This document shows positions 24,901 to 33,900 of a stretch of DNA of 64,000 nucleotides, one piece after another; within the stretch, counting starts at the first letter, position 1; every line of letters begins with the position of its first letter. Source of the DNA: Reticulitermes speratus (taxonomy: Eukaryota; Arthropoda; Insecta; Blattodea; Rhinotermitidae). Under the pieces are notes generated by a model. The model made no database searches. It had not been told where the DNA came from and worked only from the letters and a program-made list of their open reading frames with translations. The stretch spans positions 39,879,408-39,943,407 of the forward strand of contig JAJKFL010000003.1 of the NCBI GenBank assembly GCA_021186555.1, given 5' to 3'. A program made the translations under genes and the position numbers.

Positions 24901-27900
24901 GCTCGCAAGGGAGGGTTCCGTTCACCAATTTGTTGGACTGGAGCCCGCCCTGGGTGTCTCGAGGCAGAGTATAAAGAAGAAAATTCAGTGCTGGCTGGAC
25001 AAACAGCACATGACATTGTGGCAGGATCTTACCAGTACCAAAGACAGGCTCGAGAATTGATGTCAGGCACTTGTACTTCTGCTAAGACTAGGTTACTGTC
25101 CTTTAATAGGACGTAATCTAGGGTAGTTACTGGCCTTCTTATTGGACATGACATCCTGAGAAGACACCTCCACATAATGGGACTGAGACAGTCCCTTGTG
25201 TAGGAGGTGCAGAGCAGAGGAGGAGACCTCAGCTCATGTTTTATGTGAGTGTGAAGCTTTGGTGATACTCGGTCATACTTATCAGAGTTCCTTCTTTTTG
25301 GACCCTGAGGACATCAGAGATCTAAGTTTGGGGGCGATCTGGAACTTATTAAAGGGACAGGGCTCCCATGACTTGGACTTCAGTTTAAGGGGTACAAAGG
25401 ACCTGTAAAAGGTCTACGTGCATCAGGACCAAAAGGGCTCGAACCTATTATTCTGTTTTATTCTTATCCACTTTAACTTTCGACTAAACCAGGTGTCTTA
25501 AAATTTTGACATCTAAAACCATCCCTTCGCCCATGTGGTCTGTTGATATCCTGTGCTATTTAAGCATATCTGTGCCAACCAAAGTTGGCACTATAAAGGC
25601 TACACAGCATTTTCTGAGAGCAGCAACATCATGTATGCAAGTCACTACTGTCTTCTGGGTTGTGAGGCTCTTATGTTCTGGTACATATGTACTGACATTT
25701 CAGAGGAACCTGCTGCTCCATTATCCTGCTGATTAATTATGTACATACATACATACAAGATGATGGCGTATGTGTGTACATAAATACATACATATATAAA
25801 TACAATAATCATCCAGATGGTTGAGGCAGGAGGTTCCTCAGAAACATTATGGGTACATATCTACCACCCTGTATGGTGTCACATCGCAGACCACAATAAT
25901 CTGCATAGTCATTGCCGTGAGTACTTAAAATCTAATGTCATATTCTGTAGGTTACCTGTTTCTTGTAAATAATCTTGTAATAGCATTACATTCCTTTTGT
26001 GTTTGGATTGTAGTAACACCACTTTGGTTTACTTCTGCATGTCATAGAGCTACTACAGTTTCTAAATTATAGTAAATTTGGTGTTGTCTTTGTACACACT
26101 AGGAAGACATATAGGGGAATGGAATTGTAGCTTCATGCCCCAGTCACTCTACTCCCAGGAAAAGTGCCATGGGTACCCACTCAGTAGGAGGCTGGATGGA
26201 CTTCAGATGCAGTGTGGATATTTTGGAGAAGAAATCAGTATCTTGCCCTTCCTGGGAATCAAATCATGATTCCTTGGTTGTCCAGCCCATAGCCTAGTCA
26301 CTATACCAACTGCACTATGTGGGACTAAATTGTGGTACCTATTGTAATTATTATTCTGTATTTGTTGCTGTACTGTTTTCCTCTTTGTCTTCTCTCTTGG
26401 TATTTTCATGCTTTTATAAAGTACCTTGCTGTGTGGTATTTTGCAGTTATTTGGCTTGCCAGGACTGATGTGCACTCTGGGGAACTTGGTGCCTGACAGG
26501 AGTGACTTTACTTTGGAAATATATGGACCACAGGGTGTGCGCAAATTTATTAGAGATACACTGATCCTCTCAAGATCTGCTCTTACATATGAATATGTTG
26601 TATGTATGTCAATTTTATATTTGCTAAGACTGTTTCTTCAACATATTCTCAATTTTTTCAGTGCCTTTATTAAATGCTCATTGTTTGCTGCCATATATGA
26701 GAGCATGTCTCATAGCTATTTTATGTACAATGAAATACATTTAAGATGACTTTTTTAAAGTCACATTCGTGCCTAGGACGTTGGAATAAATGTCTTCTGG
26801 GTTATGGAACCATGTAGTCTGGTAGGTGGTTACCTTTGTTTCAGAGGAATGTACTGCCTCCATATTCAGGAGGTTTCCTAAAACTTTATAAGATCTATAA
26901 GATTTTGTTGTCATAGTCACATCTCAATTCTGCCATTGAAGGTTACTGAATGTTGAAAACCCTCACCTTTTTGATATATTTATGTAAAAATTAAATTAAC
27001 CTCACTGTATCTACTATCTAGTCAGTGTTCCATATGAAATTATCATCATTACAGTTCAGTGATGCTTTGTTACACAGGTACATGAACTAATTCCTGTGGC
27101 AGAGCAGTATCCTGAAGACTGGAATACATGGCCTGCAGATAATCTGGCTCCTGGTGGCCTTCATCCGCAGGAAAAACAGGGGAAGGATATTTCTGCATCT
27201 TGTGGTCTCACATGGAATGTGTTAGTGCTCTGGGAAAATGAAACATTTTGTAGCTTTAATCAGTATGCCCTTCATTACTGAGTTTGCAGTTGAAACAAGC
27301 CTCATCTGCATCCACAGTTTATCTGGTACAGAGAAAAGTTTTAATGTGGAAATTTGTTATTTGAATTGAGAAGTAGTATTAGAGTTCAGATGAAACTGAA
27401 GTCTTTTATATTGTTAACTGTATGGCAGATTGTTCACTTATTTAGTGTCTGAGCTGTTAGGTTTAGGTTATTCACATTTTGTGTTTGCAAGTGTTTATAT
27501 CATACGTAGGTACCCTGTGAATGTGTATAAAAGAAGTTAAAAATTAAGGATACTTGACATGTAAAGATGAAAACAAAAGGGTTCCCTTCTTCCAAATAAA
27601 TGGTTCCATTGTAATTTTATTTTACACAATCTTATATCAGTATAGTATAAACTTACTGTAACAGCAGTTTCACTTTTAAAGAAATATGAGTTGGGTTTCA
27701 TGTTTTAGTCTTGGAGGAAACAAGATTTGTGTGGAAAGCCTCTTGGAAATAGACCATTACAGAGATCAAGGCATTTATTTGCAGATAATATGAAAATGGA
27801 ATTGGAAATCAATTGTAGGGGAATGATCTGTGTTGTGCTTATTATGGGGAGTGTTCAGTGATGGATTTTTTTGTTAAGAATAATAAAACTTAAGTTCATT

Positions 27901-30900
27901 TACAACAAGGAATTTCTTAAGTAGCTGAATAACTATCAGCTGCTTGCAGAACACCTAGTGCTGGGAGTTTATTAGTGAATTTATACAACATTGTTTATTT
28001 CAGTACTGAGAGTTGTATGTATATGCTTGAGTACTGATAAAATTACAGATGCAAGTAGAATGACAGCATTTCTTTCCTGAATTTGGTTAACTTGTTAGTT
28101 TGATTTCTGAGTTTACTGATACCAATATTGCCGCTTCAAGTAGATACTGGCCATATTTTCATTCTCCATGCCAGCTTGAAATTTGTTGCAATATTTGTAC
28201 CATATTTTCAGAAGAATTAGTATAAAAACAATCAAATAAATGTGCAAGTAAACAATTAAGAAAGATAAATTTGTGTGTTATTCAAACTGTAGAAATTGAG
28301 AATTTGAATCTTTATGGCGAACTAATTTGGAACTGTTGTTGCACTGCAGGTATGATGGAGAGAATGTCTGTGTGAAGGCAGGCCCTGTAATGCACAGCAT
28401 CCCATCCTTTGGTTTTGTGATCACAGAGCGAGATGAACCAGGAAAGTTGGATGCTGAGCATCTCAAAGAGCTAGGAGTGCCTCCAGGTCCGTTGTATGCC
28501 CACATCAAGAAGGGTGAAGCTATTACCTTACCGTCTGGTGAGACTGTATCCTTTGTGGTTCTGTAGAAACTGTCCTGGAGTACGGTTTACATGTATGCTT
28601 TGGAGTTCTGTGTGTACCATTAAGGTCAAACAACACTGTGTGCAATACATAACGGTATCTCAGCCCAAAACAGAGTTGTTCTTCAAAACAGAGTTGTTCT
28701 TAATATGCTGGGCACCACTGGAAGTATTAACTCCTGAGACAGCCCACTCCATTTCTAATGCTGGGTGCCTCTTAAAAGACTAGTGCCAGATCCTGCCATG
28801 TGATGTTTCTTGGGGAGAAGTGGGTGAGTACATTATTCTTGGTATTTAACTGTGGTAAGTGGTCTGTTTTTCTCTGCTGCGCAAAATATATTGAGTGTGA
28901 TGTGTTGTTTAAATCGGTTACAGTTCACCATTTGCTTATTTTCTGTGTAAAGTGAAATTGCATGTGCAAGTTAAAAGGACCAAATATTTGAGGAATGCTT
29001 GCCTATTATTTGGTTAGAATCTTTTATATAAAAACTTAAATATTGAAATAAGTTGTACAGAACCATAATCCTGTTATGTTGTACAGGTCTGGCACTTGGG
29101 CTGCCACCAAAGAAAATAGATTTGGGATGTTTGTTGATGACAGGGGAATGTGTGAACTTAAGAGAAAGAATTGCATAATGAGGAGTTTCATAATTTGTAA
29201 CTCTTCATGAAATAATAATTAATAATATAAATATATATATATATATATATATTATATTTACTTGGAGGATGAAATGGGTAGGATATGTAGTATACATGGG
29301 GGTAGATGAGAAATTTATTCAAAATTGTAGTTGGAAAACGTGATGGGTAGAGGACACATGGGATACTTTAATAGATGGGTGGATAATTTTTAACAAAATT
29401 GGCTTTGAGGCTGTTGCCTGGATGCAACTAATGTAGGATAGAGTCCTGTGATTTTTTTAATGAACCTATGAATTCCATGAAAGGTGGGTAATTTCTTGAC
29501 AATCTGACTGTCAGCTTCTTAAGAAGCTTTTCACTTGGATGAACAATGTATAGTTTCTTAATATCACTTCAGCTAGACCCATTGGGTGTATTGGGGCCTC
29601 CGAAACGTGGCAGAAGAGTTACTATTCTTGGTGACACATCAGATTCAATTAAAATGGTTGATATAGCACAGTGAGTAACTTAAAAATTGTATGTTATGTA
29701 TTCAATTACTATTAACTTTTTTCCAGAAGTTCAAGTAATTATATCAGTTGTTTGCTTTTAGCTACTAATTTGTCCATATATTTTAGTCATAAGCTCTAAA
29801 GTGTGATTATGTGGGTTCAGTTATCTGATTTCCGAGCTAATTGTTTGAACTCCGTGTTATAACTAATAATATGCTGGCTTCCTGTGATTTCAGGGTCAGT
29901 TTGTGTGTTGTGGCCATTGTCATTTTGTATTCAGTATTCCTCAGCTTAATTTGACGTTGTGTTCACTGTGCATCTTAACATTAATCTTTAGTTTTTCAAC
30001 CAACGAATACACTTTTTATTTTTGTAATTTTCTGTTCACTACACCCTACACATGTTTCGGCCGTAACTCGGCCATCATCAGGGGCACCTTGTTAAGTACA
30101 CTTCACTGTTCACTGTCCATTTGGCACTATCACTTAATGGAATAACAGTTAAGTGATAGTGCCAAATGGACAGTGAACAGTGAAGTGTACTTAACAAGGT
30201 GCCCCTGATGATGGCCGAGATACGGCCGAAACATGTGTAAGGTGTAGTGAACAGAAAATTACGAAAATAAAAAGTGCATTCGTTGGTTGAAAAACTAAAG
30301 ATTCCTCAGCTTGTATTAATTAGACTTTTTCTTGGGAAAATTTGATAAACACTTCAATTTGGTTCTTGTTAATGTTATAAAAGGTAAAGTTATCCCTCTG
30401 CTTATTTAAGCACCACACTATGAACGTGTACAGAGAAGTGAATATGTAGGTTCATGCATTCTTATTAACCTTGATACTTGAGGGAGGTGAGTTATTCTGG
30501 TTTTATAAGAGATTGGATACCGTAAGGTCATAAACAGTACCTCCTTAAGGCTACACGTACATGAGGAATGTTGTTCCTGAGTTTGTGTACGTGTCTCTTG
30601 AACCTGTGTGAGGGATGGGCTTAAGGATGTACAGTGAAACCTCTATCCATCGTTTTTCAGGGGACCGGAAAATTTGAACGATACATACGGGAAATGATAG
30701 TACCGGGAAGCCATTAAAAATTATAGATAAGAACAATTTAATGATAATTATTACTTCTTGCTGAGAAAATCTTTCATTGACGTTTGTTTTGAGCAAACTT
30801 TACTCCTCCTCAATTCAAAGTACGATTTTTCAAGGCCTAGAACACTTTCACGATCACTGTCACTCGTGCTGTGCGCATAAAAGAAAGATCTTACTTTCAT

Positions 30901-33900
30901 CAGCACTTTATGCGTCTCAGCAAAGCTCGGCACAACTTCGGGTTCGCCAGCTTCTTCTTCTCCTTCTTCCCGCTCCACACTCCCGGACGCCACGACGCTC
31001 ACGCACAGCTCCTGCACTGTTTCTACACCACAGGTTGCCACGTGACTGTCCACAGAGACGTAGTCCTCGAATTTATCTTTGTTCATGCCACTGAACTTTT
31101 CCCAGTCTTGGTGGAAATCGTCGTCATCGTTGGTCAATACGACGTCACTATCGCCTGAAGATTGTCCCTGCACGTAACCAGCTTTCCGAAAACAATTTTC
31201 GATTGTCTGCTGGGTTACTTCTTGCAAGGCTGCCACAGTGTAGTGCAAAGCTTCCAACACGTTTATCTTCTTTTTCGTATCTTTGCCTGCATCCATTAAG
31301 CAAACAGCTGTTTGCACGAGGCGTTTTCTATAAAGCTGCTTATAACACTTTATTACCCCTAAATCAAGGGGCTGGAGCACACTTGTACAATTTGCGGGTA
31401 CCGTATGACTTTTACATTTCTTAGAAACGATGTATCCTTTGGATGTGCGGCACAATTGTCCACAAAGAGGAGAATGTTCCTGTTTTGTGCACCCATACTT
31501 GCGTCTAATGAACGCAGAAATGAAGAAAAAATGTCTGTGGTCATCCACGCTTTATTGTTCGCGTGGTACTTGGTGGGTAATTTTTTTACATTCTTGAAAC
31601 ATCGCGGTTTCGGAGATTTTCCGATAACAATCGGCACTTGTTCGTCAGTTCCATCACTGTTAACACAAAGTAAAACAGTAAGTCTGTCTTTACAGTTTTT
31701 CCCTCCATGACAAGACTCTACTTTGAGAGCCAAGGTTCTATCAGGAAGCACGTTGTAGAAGAGCCCCGTCTCATCCGCGTTGTAAATATCACGTTGTTCG
31801 TAGCCCTCCAACAAAGATGGCAGTCTTTCCAGCCACGCTTCTGTGCTTTCGCTGTCCACTGCCGCACTTTCTCCGACTAACTTCTTGTATACTAGGCCAT
31901 GCCGGTCCTTAAACCTCGCTATCCAGCCGTTGGATGCAGTGAAATTTTCTATATTCAGCTGCGCTGCAATCATCTTCGCCTTTCCACGAAGAATGGTTCC
32001 ATCAATTGGGATATTCGACGCCCTTGCCTGCTGGTACCACGAGAAGAGTACTCTTTCCAACTCGGCGAATGTCGACTCCCTACCTATTTTCCTCTTCTTA
32101 CTGGCGTTACCACATTTTTCTGCCTGCTCTCGGATTTCGTCCTTCTTTGCGAATATGGAGTTTAGTGTGCTTGGAGCCAACCCAAGGCGTTTGGCAATGT
32201 CGACACGTTTCTCTCCAGGATTCTTCTCCACCTCTTCTACTATTTTCAATTGCTCGTGCAGAGTTCTCACTTGCTTTTTAGGTTGGGACATGGTCCACGG
32301 ATTTCAAAATAAATAGCAGGAATAAAGTATAATGAAGTAATAAAAACAGGAATGAATTAATAACAGATATAAAATATTATAGGAAAAGGATAATAAAGGA
32401 TGGAAATGATTAAACCAGGGTAACGTATGAAACTATGAAGCACACCAGAATGCACAGAACCACTTGCAATGAAGTAAAGCTCCACAACAGAGTTGCCAAG
32501 TCTTCATCTAGTCCAAAGAAAAGGATGGAGAGCAAAGAGTACAGAATGCACTCCATACTTTTTGATGGAGCCAATCCAGGTGGCACTAAGAAAGCAATGC
32601 ACGCACAGCGCACTAAACCATCGCTTCAAATTTAAAAAAAAACTATCAGTGCGGGAAAATGTTGCGTCAGGACCGTGATTTTTCAACTATTGGTGCGGGA
32701 AAACGACAGTTCGAGGAACAATGGAGGCGGGAAAAAATAGTGTTATTTATATGGGGCTAATTTCGGGACCAAATAAGTCAGACGATACATGCGGGCCAAC
32801 GACGGTAACGGGAACGATGGTTAGAGGTTTCACTGTATTGTATTTGGAGCTTAACATCTCTGTGCAATTGCCATACAAACTGTTTTGCAAATTTCATAAA
32901 GAAGAAACCACTTGGGAGGAGTGGTAGGAAGTTAGTTGTAAAGATGTGAATGCTGTAATGAGGGTATTTTTTAACCAGCTGTATGTCTGTAAACTGCTCA
33001 CAGAAGACTGTTTATACCATGAACATGGTTTATGCTTCTTTTGAACATGGGAGAACTGCCATACCTCACACGGGGGCTGTGCCATGGCTTAGGTGGTAAG
33101 TTGCTGACCTCTCATCATGGAGTCCTGGGTTCGATTCCAGGCTAGTCTGTGTCAAATTTGTGGTGGACAGAGTTGCACTAGGACAGGCTTTTCACTGACT
33201 AGTACAATTTTCCCTTGTCAGTATAATTCTACCAATGCTCAATATTCACATTTAATTTATCATTGGCACTGTACACGGTGATTCAGGAGGAAAGGTCAAT
33301 ATTTTATGAGGTGATAGTATTGGTCAGTGTGAGAAAAGTTCATGTGAACTTGTGTCTAATTATGAATGGTTACTGACGTAGAGCTGTTTGAATCTCCATA
33401 CCTAACTCTGTTAAATTTTTGTTTGTGGGCTTGGATGAAGAGTGAAGTTTACAAAAGAAAGGTGGATACATGAGACGAATTGCTTGCTCACATTTTGGAT
33501 GCTGCTGCCTGCATAAAGAAATGTGAAGATCAGCTCAGACGAACAACATGTGATCTTCGCAAACAAGTTGCAAAGTGCATTGAGGTTGACAGTGGGATTT
33601 TCAAACATTTATTGTGCAATATGACAAATTTGTCAATTCTGTGTAACAAATTTGTCATTTAAACATTAAATTAAAATTCAAATGAAATTAACAGTAAGTA
33701 AGTTTTCTTTCTTTATTACCATTCACAATGCTTTTGTAGTTGTAGATTCAAACAGCTGTATCTTGGTAACTATTCAGAATTAGACATGTGTTCATGTGAA
33801 CTTTTTTTTCACAGTGACCGATACTATCACCTCCCAAAATACAGACCTTTCCTTCTGAAACACTGTATAATCTTGGACCAGTTTAGGGCTATTGCAATCT

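Larger units (their letters stand above)
29948..30300. mobile_element. foldback element with hammerhead-like cores and 12-bp target duplication
   Basis: A 353-bp insert flanked by direct repeats ATTCCTCAGCTT (29936-29947 and 30301-30312). About 150 bp of its left part is repeated, inverted, in its right part with few mismatches, around a 13-bp centre (near 30143). Each arm contains the order CTGATGA, stem GGCCG/CGGCC with a 5-base loop, GAAAC, palindrome ACATGT. In the left arm, on the minus strand, a GTA and GGGTGT follow that can pair with the GTGCCC before CTGATGA. This is a hammerhead ribozyme layout, with one extra U before stem II. Confidence 0.75.
30632..32835 (-). mobile_element. Tigger/pogo element, near-complete
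   Basis: 2204 bp with inverted ends that both start CAGTGAAACCTCTA, and TA at 30630-30631 and 32836-32837. It encodes a Tigger-type transposase in two overlapping frames on the minus strand. The single frame change suggests a fairly young copy. It lies antisense in ELAC1 intron 6. It is distinct from the older relic at 3308-4860. Confidence 0.93.

Noticed and set aside
27096..27281. ELAC1 reading frame continuing to a stop at 27281
   Set aside because: A donor at 27221 in the right phase and a matching exon 5 show that the tail after 27220 is intron.
31405..32316. Plus-strand frames over the Tigger element
   Set aside because: Shadows of the minus-strand transposase.
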